A stretch of 24,128 nucleotides of DNA, from assembly GCA_014872655.1 (NCBI GenBank), contig WHHJ01000030.1, positions 1 to 24,128 on the forward strand, written 5' to 3'. Below, one piece after another: positions 1 to 6,819 of the stretch. The notes under the pieces are model-generated. The model was not told the origin of the DNA. It ran no database searches and saw only the letters and a program-made list of their open reading frames with translations. Within the stretch, counting starts at the first letter, position 1, and every line of letters begins with the position of its first letter. The translations under genes and the position numbers were made by a program. This DNA is from Clostridia bacterium. Lineage in GTDB: Bacteria > Bacillota > Clostridia > Oscillospirales > UBA644.

Positions 1-1
1 T

Positions 2-35
2 AAAAAAGGGGCGAAAGAAGTTTCGCCCCTTTTTT
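2..35. terminator. intrinsic terminator (bidirectional)
   Basis: A 15-bp perfect stem (A-tract, GGGGCGAAA, loop GAAG, then the complement) ends in a run of T on the + strand, with the matching A run on the other side. It probably ends the transcript arriving from the left edge. In Clostridia spoVAC commonly lies just downstream of spoIIAA-spoIIAB-sigF, so that operon could be the upstream unit, but it is outside the window. Confidence 0.9.
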
Positions 36-44
36 GTTCTATTT

Positions 45-74
45 GAATATCTTTTCGCAATACGGTTAAGAATA
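45..74 (+). promoter_or_regulatory. candidate sigma-G (forespore) promoter of the spoVA operon
   Basis: GAATA at 45-49 fits the sigma-G -35 pattern GHATR. Exactly 18 nt later AAGAATA at 68-74 matches 5 of 7 positions of the -10 pattern CATWHTA. It lies between the upstream terminator and spoVAC and would leave a leader of about 20 nt. The spoVA operon of B. subtilis is sigma-G dependent, so the position is as expected. The -10 is imperfect, so this is a candidate only. Confidence 0.45.
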
Positions 75-102
75 ATTGTAATGATGAAAGGATGGAATTT
101 TA

Positions 103-543
103 ATGAAATCTGAAGAATACGGAAAAATGGCGAAACAAGTTTCTCGTCCGTCGCCGTTGGGGCGGGATTGCTTTTTTGCCTTTGTTATCGGCGGAGGTAT
201 CTGTGTGTTTGGACAGGCTCTTTCTGATATCTATACGCATTGGTTATCTATGGAAAAACAAGACGCAACAACGCTGGTTTCTATCACGCTCATTTTTTTG
301 AGTGCTTTATTAACAGGATTAGGTGTTTATCAGAAAGTGGCGCGCATTGCGGGTGCCGGTACCCTTGTTCCTATCACCGGATTTGCCAATGCGATGGTGT
401 CTCCTGCATTAGAGTTTAAAACGGAAGGCTACATTTTAGGATTAGGTTCTAAATTGTTTACGGTTGCAGGGCCAGTTTTAGTTTATGGAACGCTGGCATC
501 GTTTATATATGGCATCATTTATTATATTATAAAATTGTTTTGA
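103..543 (+). CDS. spoVAC: stage V sporulation protein AC
   Basis: SpoVAC is an integral membrane protein of the spore inner membrane. It belongs to the SpoVA channel that moves Ca2+-dipicolinic acid into the forespore and releases it at germination; B. subtilis SpoVAC behaves as a mechanosensitive channel. The 146 residues are about the family length. A short polar N-terminus is followed by hydrophobic segments near 24-45, 60-80 and 118-143, with the family-typical glycine-rich stretch around residues 83-100 (AGAGTLVPITGFANAM). The related stretch in SpoVAE downstream (AGAGATVPLTGFGYAL) shows that the two are paralogues. The ATG follows AAAGGATGG at a suitable distance. First gene of the operon; spoVAD begins 9 bp after its stop. 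Confidence 0.95.
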   Translation: MKSEEYGKMAKQVSRPSPLGRDCFFAFVIGGGICVFGQALSDIYTHWLSMEKQDATTLVSITLIFLSALLTGLGVYQKVARIAGAGTLVPITGFANAMVSPALEFKTEGYILGLGSKLFTVAGPVLVYGTLASFIYGIIYYIIKLF

Positions 544-552
544 GGCGATTGC

Positions 553-1566
553 ATGAAAAAATTGGGCATAGGAACGTATCGACCGGAAAATCCGGTTGGT
601 ATTTTAAATTATCAGGCTTTTGTGGGTCAAAAGGAAAAAGAGGGACCTTTGGGCGCTTATTTTGATTTTTACAATAATGATGAATATTTCGGACAGGATA
701 CGTATGAAAAAGCAGAGGCTTTCATGCAAAAGGAGGTTATAAACAGTGTCATCCATCAATCGAAAATTTCCACAGCAGATATCGATTTCGTCTTTGCAGG
801 CGATTTACTCAATCAGTGCATTGGCTCGAATTATGGTGTTCGGGGTCTTGATATGCAGTATTTTGGGGTGTACGGCGCATGTTCTACAATGGTTGAAACG
901 TTAATATTGGCCAGCATGAGTATTGATGGCGGCTTTGCGCGAAAGGCACTGGCCGTTACCAGTTCTCATTTTTGTACAGCTGAAAGACAGTTTCGGTTTC
1001 CGCTAGAATACGGAAGTCAACGTGCGCCAACGGCACAATGGACGGTGACGGGGGCCGGCTGTGTGCTCTTGTCGAAAGAGGTGCCGGACGGAACACCTAA
1101 AATTGCCGCATTTTGTCCAGGTACAATATGTGATTTTGGCATTAACGACAGTAATAATATGGGCGCAGCCATGGCTCCGGCAGCAGCTTCTACATTAAAA
1201 AAATTTTTTAACGATACGGCAACAACTCCGGATGATTATGACATCATCGTAACCGGAGATTTGGGTGTTGTAGGAGAAGAACTGTTAAAAAAGGTTTTAT
1301 CCAAAGAGGGGATTTGTCTGGGCACTAATTATCAAGATTGCGGAACAATGATTTATCACTTGCAAAATCAGGATGTACACGCCGGCGGAAGCGGCTGCGG
1401 ATGTTGTGCCAGTGTTTTGTGCGGATATTTATTGCCGGCTATGCAGTATAAAAAATTGTATAAAAATATTTTAGTGGGTGCAACGGGCGCATTGATGAGT
1501 ACGGTCAGTACGCAGCAGGGAGAATCTATTCCGGGTATTGCACATTTGATTCATATTACGATATAG
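553..1566 (+). CDS. spoVAD: stage V sporulation protein AD
   Basis: SpoVAD is the soluble, thiolase-fold subunit of the SpoVA complex and binds dipicolinic acid in B. subtilis. The 337 residues match the family length. A thiolase/KAS-III-like pattern is visible: a first half with YFGVYGACSTMVETL near 95-110 and a second half ending in a glycine/cysteine-rich GGSGCGCCASVLCGY near 275-290, followed by the closing strand of the fold. There is no signal peptide or membrane segment, as expected for a membrane-associated cytosolic subunit. GAGGCGATT precedes the ATG. It sits between spoVAC and spoVAE, the canonical order, with a 12-bp gap to spoVAE. Confidence 0.96.
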   Translation: MKKLGIGTYRPENPVGILNYQAFVGQKEKEGPLGAYFDFYNNDEYFGQDTYEKAEAFMQKEVINSVIHQSKISTADIDFVFAGDLLNQCIGSNYGVRGLDMQYFGVYGACSTMVETLILASMSIDGGFARKALAVTSSHFCTAERQFRFPLEYGSQRAPTAQWTVTGAGCVLLSKEVPDGTPKIAAFCPGTICDFGINDSNNMGAAMAPAAASTLKKFFNDTATTPDDYDIIVTGDLGVVGEELLKKVLSKEGICLGTNYQDCGTMIYHLQNQDVHAGGSGCGCCASVLCGYLLPAMQYKKLYKNILVGATGALMSTVSTQQGESIPGIAHLIHITI

Positions 1567-1578
1567 GCGGTGAGGTAA

Positions 1579-1932
1579 ATGGTATACGTATATTCGTTTT
1601 TAATCGGTGGTCTTTTTTGCGTAATCGGCCAAATTTTGATTGATCGAACCAAATTAACGCCGGCACGGATACTGGTAGGATTTGTTGTTTTAGGCGTCGT
1701 ATTAAGCAGTTTTGGTTTTTATCGGTGGCTGGCTTCTTTTGCCGGAGCAGGGGCAACAGTTCCTTTAACTGGATTTGGATATGCGTTGGCCAGTGGGGTA
1801 GAAAAGGCTGTGGACGAAAACGGTCTGTTAGGTGTTTTTACCGGAGGATTGACGGCAACTTCCGGGGGAATTGCAGCGGCTATTGTTTTTGGTTCCATCG
1901 CTGCAATGGTTTTTAAATCGAGAAAAAAGTAA
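1579..1932 (+). CDS. spoVAE: stage V sporulation protein AE (SpoVAEb type)
   Basis: This small membrane subunit of the SpoVA dipicolinate channel is 117 residues long, the size of the SpoVAEb form. It is hydrophobic throughout, with segments near 4-20, 29-50 and 88-110. The AGAGATVPLTGFGYAL stretch near 55-70 is shared with SpoVAC of the same operon. The ATG follows GGTGAGGTAA, and the gene starts 12 bp after spoVAD. Its stop is 1 bp before the ATG of the next gene, so the two are probably translationally coupled. Confidence 0.95.
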   Translation: MVYVYSFLIGGLFCVIGQILIDRTKLTPARILVGFVVLGVVLSSFGFYRWLASFAGAGATVPLTGFGYALASGVEKAVDENGLLGVFTGGLTATSGGIAAAIVFGSIAAMVFKSRKK

Positions 1933-1933
1933 T

Positions 1934-2443
1934 ATGAGTGGCGGACGTATTCTACTTTGGGGCCCGGCTGATCCTGCTTTCAGCGGCGCCTTTATTAAAA
2001 ATTTTGATTATTATCTTTATTTGAGACAAAACGGGTTGGAATGTCATCCGGATCGTGATGGAAATATCCGAAATATCATTGTCGACAATTGTTCCTATTG
2101 CAACCTTCCGTTTGAGTTTATTGTGGTGAAGGGATCGGATTTTGACGAAATCCCTGTCTCTTTTTATGGTTCGGATACGGTTTTTGTCTTTGAAAGCAGT
2201 TGTTCCCGGATGAATACTTTGTTAAAACAGACGGGGAATCGTTCTATTTGTTATGGCCCGTCTCATTCTGATAGTGTTACTTTTTCTTCTGTAGAAGATG
2301 ATTGTGTTACCGTGTTTGTGCAACAAGGAATCCAATATCGGGGAAAATCCATTGATATGGAAGAATTCAGTATTCGTAACTGTGATCCCCAGCATATCTT
2401 TGCCGGAGTCTGCGGAACCATTATTTCACGGTTGGTTTGTTGA
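1934..2443 (+). CDS. unrecognised cysteine-rich protein, last gene of the spoVA operon
   Basis: I do not recognise this 169-residue protein. The ATG at 1934 lies 1 bp after the spoVAE stop; the frame stays open upstream to 1871, inside spoVAE, but coupling favours 1934. It has no signal peptide or clear membrane helix. It has nine cysteines, three of them in LEC...DNCSYC near residues 37-56 and the rest scattered to the last residue. The N-terminal RILLWGPADPAF looks like a strand plus glycine turn. From its position I infer expression with spoVA in the forespore and a role linked to spore maturation, but the sequence gives no direct functional clue. Its last 23 bp overlap the convergent gene on the other strand. 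Confidence 0.75.
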   Translation: MSGGRILLWGPADPAFSGAFIKNFDYYLYLRQNGLECHPDRDGNIRNIIVDNCSYCNLPFEFIVVKGSDFDEIPVSFYGSDTVFVFESSCSRMNTLLKQTGNRSICYGPSHSDSVTFSSVEDDCVTVFVQQGIQYRGKSIDMEEFSIRNCDPQHIFAGVCGTIISRLVC

Positions 2444-3185
2444 TGTCTGGATAGGTTTCGGGCATATTCTTTTGATATCTTTGTGGCATGTAGTTTCGTT
2501 GCAGCTTTTTGTTTGCACGGTCTGCAATTTGCACGGTATGAAAATATTGATGCCAAAGAGTTAAAAATGCGGTTTCTTCATCCGTGCACACGGGGGTGAA
2601 ATCTGTTTGGGACTGTATTAGACACGACTGTTTAGTATTATACATGCCAAAGATATTGCGTTTTTGATCATGGATGATAAAGGACATGGTATTGTTCCGA
2701 TTTTTAAAATAAGCAAGCAAATATTGGGTAATATCATGGTCCGGTTCATATTGCGCATAGAAGACTCCGTTTGCCAATTGTTTGAATCTTAAAAAGCCTT
2801 CCATTCGGTGTATTTCCAAAGATACTTGATGAACTAACAGCCGAAAGGCGATCACGTGCTTGTCTTGCTGCATCAGTCGGACTTTACTTTGATGTTGGAA
2901 GACAAGCCGAATATATTCGTAAAGAATCATTTCCTTGTCTGCACAGCCCGAAGAAAGCCCGGTTAGGATTTCTTGAAAACCAGCTTTGCCGATCTTTTGC
3001 TGAATAGAGCGTTCCACACGCTCGGCGTGCTGCAAATGATCGTCTACAATTTGTATTGGAGTGTCCAGCAGATATTGATATTCCCGTTCGCTCGTAATTA
3101 GGGCGGGCGGTTGTTTTTTTGTGTAAATTTCAAAAATAACGCAAAAAAAACCTGTAACAGTGCCGGAGTATTGGTAAATGGTCAT
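2421..3185 (-). CDS. putative DNA repair/metabolism protein, DUF4130 / TIGR03915 family
   Basis: This is a 254-residue partner of the radical SAM gene just upstream. Family marks visible are LEIHRMEGFLRF near residues 122-133 and a C-terminal block with WHQYF...DRANKKLQRNYMPQRY near 213-240, characteristic of DUF4130. Members occur beside TIGR03916 radical SAM proteins or fused to uracil-DNA glycosylase-like (UdgX) domains, which is the basis for the DNA repair label; the biochemical activity is not established. The start at 3185 is chosen because AAAGGAG lies 5-6 nt upstream and MTIYQYSG is where homologous sequence begins. A longer open frame reaches 3299 but overlaps the radical SAM gene and lacks family sequence. 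The gap to the upstream gene is 41 bp. Confidence 0.85.
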   Translation of the reverse strand: MTIYQYSGTVTGFFCVIFEIYTKKQPPALITSEREYQYLLDTPIQIVDDHLQHAERVERSIQQKIGKAGFQEILTGLSSGCADKEMILYEYIRLVFQHQSKVRLMQQDKHVIAFRLLVHQVSLEIHRMEGFLRFKQLANGVFYAQYEPDHDITQYLLAYFKNRNNTMSFIIHDQKRNIFGMYNTKQSCLIQSQTDFTPVCTDEETAFLTLWHQYFHTVQIADRANKKLQRNYMPQRYQKNMPETYPDINKPTVK

Positions 3186-3226
3186 GGTATGGCTCCTTTG
3201 GTAAAGACAGAAAGAGTAATATGAGG

Positions 3227-4564
3227 TCAGAGTTGACCGGTTATTGCGGCATATTGCGATTGCGGGGAAGGCTGCGGCAATGGTGAAAGAATTCGCCAAT
3301 CACCGCTTGTGTTTGCAGAGGGGGCTTGGAATGAATGGATTTCGTCCAGTAAATTAAGTTGTTGGGGCTGGGTTGCCGCAAATTCATCAGAAATCAGGGC
3401 TCGGTGCAAAACATCTTCTCGCAGCCCGAGTCCGTAGTATTTGCCAGAGCACAAGATGAAGTGTACGGCTCTTTTCATCACAATTTTCATTCGCTTGAGG
3501 TCGTCGTATGTGAGGTTTGTGGTTTTTCGCGCTGCAAGAATTTTATTCACCGATTTGATGCCGATCCCGGGAACACGCATCAGCTGCAGGGGGTCTGCGG
3601 TGTTTACTTCAATCGGAAAAAGTTCCGGATGCCGCAGCGCCCAGGCGCATTTCGGATCCATGTCTAAAGCCAAATTGGTTTGACGTTCCAAAATCTCTTC
3701 GGCTTCAAAACCGTAAAACCGCAACAGCCAATCTGCTTGATATAATCGGTTTTCGCGAATCAGATCAGGCGGTTTTGTCGGCAAAATTTTAGCATTGCCT
3801 GTAGGAATATAGGCAGAATAGTAAACACGTTTCATTTTCATTTGCCGATATAGTTTTTCGGAAAGGCGAAGAATGCCGTAATCGGTGTCGGGAGAGGCTC
3901 CGATGATCATTTGTGTCGTTTGCCCGGCCGGAAGAATCTTTTTCTGCCCGAAAGCCCCTTGTTGTTGTGCGACATATAACTGGGATAAGCGTTTGATTGG
4001 CGTTACGATTTGTTCGCTTTTTTTATCCGGACACAGCATCTTTAAACTGGTTTTGCTGGGTAGTTCCATATTAACGCTGATACGGTCTGCAAGTTGCGCC
4101 GCATGGTCTAACAGGGTTTGGTCGCAGCCCGGAATGGCCTTTAAATGAATATATCCGTTAAAAGAATACTTTTCACGCAGAAGGTGAATGGTTTGAATCA
4201 ACTGTTCCATGGTATCGTCCGGACTGCGGAAGACGGCGGAGGATAAAAACAATCCTTCAATATAGTTCCGGTCATAAAAGCCCATTACCAGTTTGCAAAG
4301 TTCTTCCGGTTCAAATTTGGCTCGTGGAACATCGGCGGATTTTCGATTGACGCAATATTGGCAGTCGTAGATACAGTTGTTGGTCAATAAGACTTTTAAC
4401 AGCGAAATGCATCGTCCGTCTGCGGTAAAGGAATGACAGACGCCTCCGACATTTGTTAATCCATGCTTTCCGCGAACAGAACCGCGGTTTGCTCCGGAAG
4501 AAGAACAGGATACATCATATTTTGCCCCTTCGGTAAGAATTTTAAATTTTTCGGCAATGGTCAT
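3227..4564 (-). CDS. putative DNA modification/repair radical SAM protein, TIGR03916 family
   Basis: This 445-residue protein has a radical SAM CxxxCxxC cluster at C64, C68 and C71 (NNCIYDCQYC). A TIM-barrel region follows, with PSKTSLKMLCPDK near 169-181 and YYSAYIPTG near 248-256. A helix-hairpin-helix DNA-binding element lies at about 325-346 (LMRVPGIGIKSVNKILAARK). Radical SAM plus HhH is the signature of TIGR03916, annotated as putative DNA modification/repair; the substrate is unknown. The ATG follows GAGGAAAG. It forms a two-gene operon with the DUF4130 gene downstream. The tail after about residue 405 is low-complexity (Pro/Gln/Ser) and probably disordered. Its promoter has two operator-like dyads, suggesting tight control. 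Confidence 0.92.
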   Translation of the reverse strand: MTIAEKFKILTEGAKYDVSCSSSGANRGSVRGKHGLTNVGGVCHSFTADGRCISLLKVLLTNNCIYDCQYCVNRKSADVPRAKFEPEELCKLVMGFYDRNYIEGLFLSSAVFRSPDDTMEQLIQTIHLLREKYSFNGYIHLKAIPGCDQTLLDHAAQLADRISVNMELPSKTSLKMLCPDKKSEQIVTPIKRLSQLYVAQQQGAFGQKKILPAGQTTQMIIGASPDTDYGILRLSEKLYRQMKMKRVYYSAYIPTGNAKILPTKPPDLIRENRLYQADWLLRFYGFEAEEILERQTNLALDMDPKCAWALRHPELFPIEVNTADPLQLMRVPGIGIKSVNKILAARKTTNLTYDDLKRMKIVMKRAVHFILCSGKYYGLGLREDVLHRALISDEFAATQPQQLNLLDEIHSFQAPSANTSGDWRILSPLPQPSPQSQYAAITGQL

Positions 4565-4579
4565 GATACTTTCCTCGCA

Positions 4580-4630
4580 ATATCACAATTTGTGATATTA
4601 TTATATCTCACATATCACAAATTGTCAATT
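4580..4630. promoter_or_regulatory. two operator-like dyads flanking the core promoter
   Basis: O1 (4580-4598) is ATATCACAA, one central base, then TTGTGATAT: perfect 9-bp arms covering the predicted transcription start. O2 (4612-4630) has the same left arm ATATCACAA, a central A, then a degenerate right arm TTGTCAATT that overlaps the -35 box and spacer. The centres (4589 and 4621) are 32 bp apart, about three helical turns, so a dimeric repressor could bind both on one face. The arrangement is typical of a repressed promoter. I cannot name the regulator and no regulator gene is in the window. Confidence 0.75.
4600..4628 (-). promoter_or_regulatory. perfect sigma-A promoter of the radical SAM/DUF4130 operon
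   Basis: Read on the minus strand, TTGACA (4628-4623), a 17-nt spacer and TATAAT (4605-4600) give consensus hexamers at optimal spacing. The expected start is near 4593, about 30 nt before the ATG at 4564. An unregulated promoter this strong would be surprising for a repair gene, and it is overlapped by two dyads. Confidence 0.85.
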
Positions 4631-4663
4631 ATCATTTTGTTTTTTTATGCTGGGAATTTATGG

Positions 4664-4700
4664 AAAAAGAGACCGACTTTCACAAAGTCGGTCTCTTTTT
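4664..4700. terminator. strong intrinsic terminator (bidirectional)
   Basis: Perfect 17-bp arms (A-tract, GAGACCGACTTT) around a 3-nt loop CAC end in T runs on both strands. It ends the minus-strand operon whose last gene is the LUD-domain protein (stop at 4739) and insulates the radical SAM promoter downstream of it. Confidence 0.93.
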
Positions 4701-4738
4701 CATGATAAATAATGATATAAAGCGGCTGTAAAGGAAAA

Positions 4739-5332
4739 TCAATAACCTAAATCTTCATCAATCAACAATACAGTTCCTTTGATCGAGGCGGGTTTACGCA
4801 TGTGGACACTTAAAACGCAGCAAAAGCTGTCCGGTCTTTTGCAGTTGACACAGTGTCCGGTTTGAGCGCATGGGGTGGATTTTCCCAGACGCTTTGCGTT
4901 TTTCGGCGCGGCAACGTTGCGAATCCGTTCGTAGGCGTCCTGAAGCGTTGGGACAATTTTATTCCTTCCAATGATAAAAACAACCTCTTTCGGTCCAAAG
5001 ATAGTCCCTGCAATGCGGTTTCCATTACCGTCAAGATTGACGATCATTCCGTCTTGCGTGACGGCATTGGCCGAACAAAGGTATAAATCTGCCGTCATCG
5101 CCTGGCGCAGGGTTTCTTCTCCCGGAGTTTCCCAATGCCAATATAGTGCCTTTGCGGTATCTTTCAAAGCTTGGTAAAGGTCTAGCTCTTTGCAGGTCAT
5201 GCTGCCGCCGAATCCGACGGTTTTTCCCGCCGCATACTGTTTTAAAAAAGTGACGGCGGAATCTGCATGATAAAAAACATGGGGTTCGTATCCTAATTGT
5301 TCAAAGTGGTCGTATAATAAATCAAAGTTCAT
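4739..5332 (-). CDS. LUD-domain (DUF162 / LutC-YkgG-like) protein
   Basis: This 197-residue protein has the LUD fold: GKTVGFGGSMT near 36-46, LYLCSANAVTQDGMIVNLDG near 83-102, then GNRIAGTIFGPKEVVFIIGRNKIV near 104-127. The C-terminal cysteine cluster C155, C161, C164, C171, C172 (TPCAQTGHCVNC...SFCC) is typical of one DUF162 clade and could bind an Fe-S cluster or metal. LUD proteins include LutB/LutC of lactate utilisation, but no lutA or lutB is present, so lactate oxidation should not be assumed. The start at 5332 is chosen by alignment to the family N-terminus. It overlaps the end of the PRTase gene by 11 bp, with no strong RBS, suggesting translational coupling. Confidence 0.85.
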   Translation of the reverse strand: MNFDLLYDHFEQLGYEPHVFYHADSAVTFLKQYAAGKTVGFGGSMTCKELDLYQALKDTAKALYWHWETPGEETLRQAMTADLYLCSANAVTQDGMIVNLDGNGNRIAGTIFGPKEVVFIIGRNKIVPTLQDAYERIRNVAAPKNAKRLGKSTPCAQTGHCVNCKRPDSFCCVLSVHMRKPASIKGTVLLIDEDLGY

Positions 5333-5873
5333 TTGAAAACAGCGGCAGTTTTTCCAGATAAACAATGTCTGTTCGGTTTGCCGCATCTCCTTCCGCGAGA
5401 ATGGCCGCCCGGCCGGCAACAGTTCCGCCTGCGGCGAGGGTCAGTTGTTCCAATGCATGCATAGACTCACCGGTGCTAATTACATCGTCCACCAATAAAA
5501 CGCGTTTGCCACGCATCATTTCTGCGTCGTTTTGCCCAATATAAAGTGTTTGTTGTGCTTGGGTCGTAATAGATTTTACGGTCACGCTGAGCTGATTTTG
5601 CATATAAAGTTTCGGCGCTTTCCGGGCTACGATATAGTGATTGACCTGCATTTGTCGCGCCAGTTCGTGGATCAGCGGAATCCCTTTTGCTTCGGCTACC
5701 ATCATCACGTCGTGCGGCGGGAGTAGAGGGATTAAAGCTTGGGCACAGCGGCACGTTAATTCCACATCCCCAAAAATAACAAAGGCCGCAATAGAAAGCT
5801 GGTCGTTAATTTTGCAAAGGGGCAATTGTCTGGTTAGCCCTGCAACTTGAAGGGTATAAAAAGAAGAATTCAT
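5322..5873 (-). CDS. adenine/xanthine phosphoribosyltransferase-like type I PRTase
   Basis: This 183-residue protein has the PRPP-binding signature RVLLVDDVISTGES at about 124-137, including the DD pair (D129-D130) and TG turn. An upstream VMMVAEAKGIPL near 57-68 corresponds to the loop preceding the pyrophosphate site in APRT-like enzymes. It would transfer phosphoribose from PRPP to a purine base, or act as a PurR-like PRPP sensor without a DNA-binding domain; substrate specificity cannot be read from the sequence. ATG at 5873 is chosen (AAAGG 9 nt upstream); a TTG immediately before it is also possible. It lies 23 bp after the pseudouridine synthase gene and overlaps the LUD gene. Confidence 0.85.
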   Translation of the reverse strand: MNSSFYTLQVAGLTRQLPLCKINDQLSIAAFVIFGDVELTCRCAQALIPLLPPHDVMMVAEAKGIPLIHELARQMQVNHYIVARKAPKLYMQNQLSVTVKSITTQAQQTLYIGQNDAEMMRGKRVLLVDDVISTGESMHALEQLTLAAGGTVAGRAAILAEGDAANRTDIVYLEKLPLFSNEL

Positions 5874-5896
5874 CAAAATCTGCCTTTCAGATCGTT

Positions 5897-6769
5897 TTAT
5901 TTTTTCTTAGAAGAAAATTGTTTCAAAAACCGTCTTTCATAAACGGATTTCATAGACGCTTTTTTTTGTTTTGCCGTCACATAGCGATTGTTCTTGGGTG
6001 CGGCGTGAAGATGCGCAGGACGGCGATCGGACTTGATTTTTGTTTGCGGATCGATATCGATGCTGCGCAGCAGTTCGTCCCGTTCTTTGTCGGTAAGCGG
6101 TCGATATGCACCGGGAGCCATATGACCCAAATGCAGCGGGCCGAAAGCAATTCGTTTCAGTAATGAATTTTCCAATCCCAACTGTTCGCACATACGACGA
6201 ATCTGACGATTTTTTCCCTCATGGATAGAAATATGAAGAACTGTTTTATCCTCGGTTTGGCTGTGAATTTCCACTTGTGCAGGTTGTGTTATGGTTTGTT
6301 CGTCAATTTGTACTCCTTGTCTGAGTTTGTCCAAAACCTCGGCAGCGGGTTTTCCCTTTACCGTTACGCGATAGGTTTTCCAGATATTATGTGATGGGTG
6401 CATCAACTTTTGAGCCGCTTCTCCGTCATCCGTTAACAGCAGCAATCCTTCAGAGTCCCGGTCCAGCCGTCCTACCGGGTATACGCGGCCTTTGATCCCG
6501 GCGATCAGGTCTGCTACTACGCTCCGGTCGTCCTGTGCTTTCATCGAAGTGATGACGCCGCGCGGCTTATAAAACATAAAATACTGTTTGCTGCAAACTT
6601 TTAAGTGAATGCGCTTTTTGTCGCAGATAACCCGGTCCTTTTCGGGATCAATTGTTTGGCCGATCTGTGCGGGCTTTCCGTTTACCAATACGCTGCCCTG
6701 GAGAATTTTTTGCTCCGCAGCACGCCGAGAGCATACCCCGCAATCGGCAATAAATTTTTGTATTCTCAA
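5897..6769 (-). CDS. RsuA/RluB-family rRNA pseudouridine synthase
   Basis: This 290-residue protein has an N-terminal S4 RNA-binding domain (residues 1-48, RIQKFIADCGVCSRRAAEQ). The catalytic domain carries YKPRGVITS near 67-75 and GRLDRDSEGLLLLTDDG at 100-116, where D103 is the catalytic aspartate. Family enzymes convert uridine to pseudouridine in 23S (RluB/E/F) or 16S (RsuA) rRNA. The S4 domain and length favour RluB-type activity, but the exact site is not determinable. The C-terminal 50 residues are a lysine/arginine-rich tail that probably contacts RNA. Second gene of the operon led by the carboxypeptidase (50-bp gap). Confidence 0.92.
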   Translation of the reverse strand: MRIQKFIADCGVCSRRAAEQKILQGSVLVNGKPAQIGQTIDPEKDRVICDKKRIHLKVCSKQYFMFYKPRGVITSMKAQDDRSVVADLIAGIKGRVYPVGRLDRDSEGLLLLTDDGEAAQKLMHPSHNIWKTYRVTVKGKPAAEVLDKLRQGVQIDEQTITQPAQVEIHSQTEDKTVLHISIHEGKNRQIRRMCEQLGLENSLLKRIAFGPLHLGHMAPGAYRPLTDKERDELLRSIDIDPQTKIKSDRRPAHLHAAPKNNRYVTAKQKKASMKSVYERRFLKQFSSKKK

Positions 6770-6819
6770 AATAGGTACTTCCTTTTTTTCGTTTTCTTTA
6801 TTGTACTACAAAAATCACG

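Noticed and set aside
3186..3299. N-terminal extension of the DUF4130 protein
   Set aside because: It overlaps the radical SAM gene in another frame; a strong RBS and family similarity begin at 3185.
4463..4705. Plus-strand open frame across the radical SAM promoter
   Set aside because: It overlaps the radical SAM start, both dyads and the terminator; nothing protein-like is visible.
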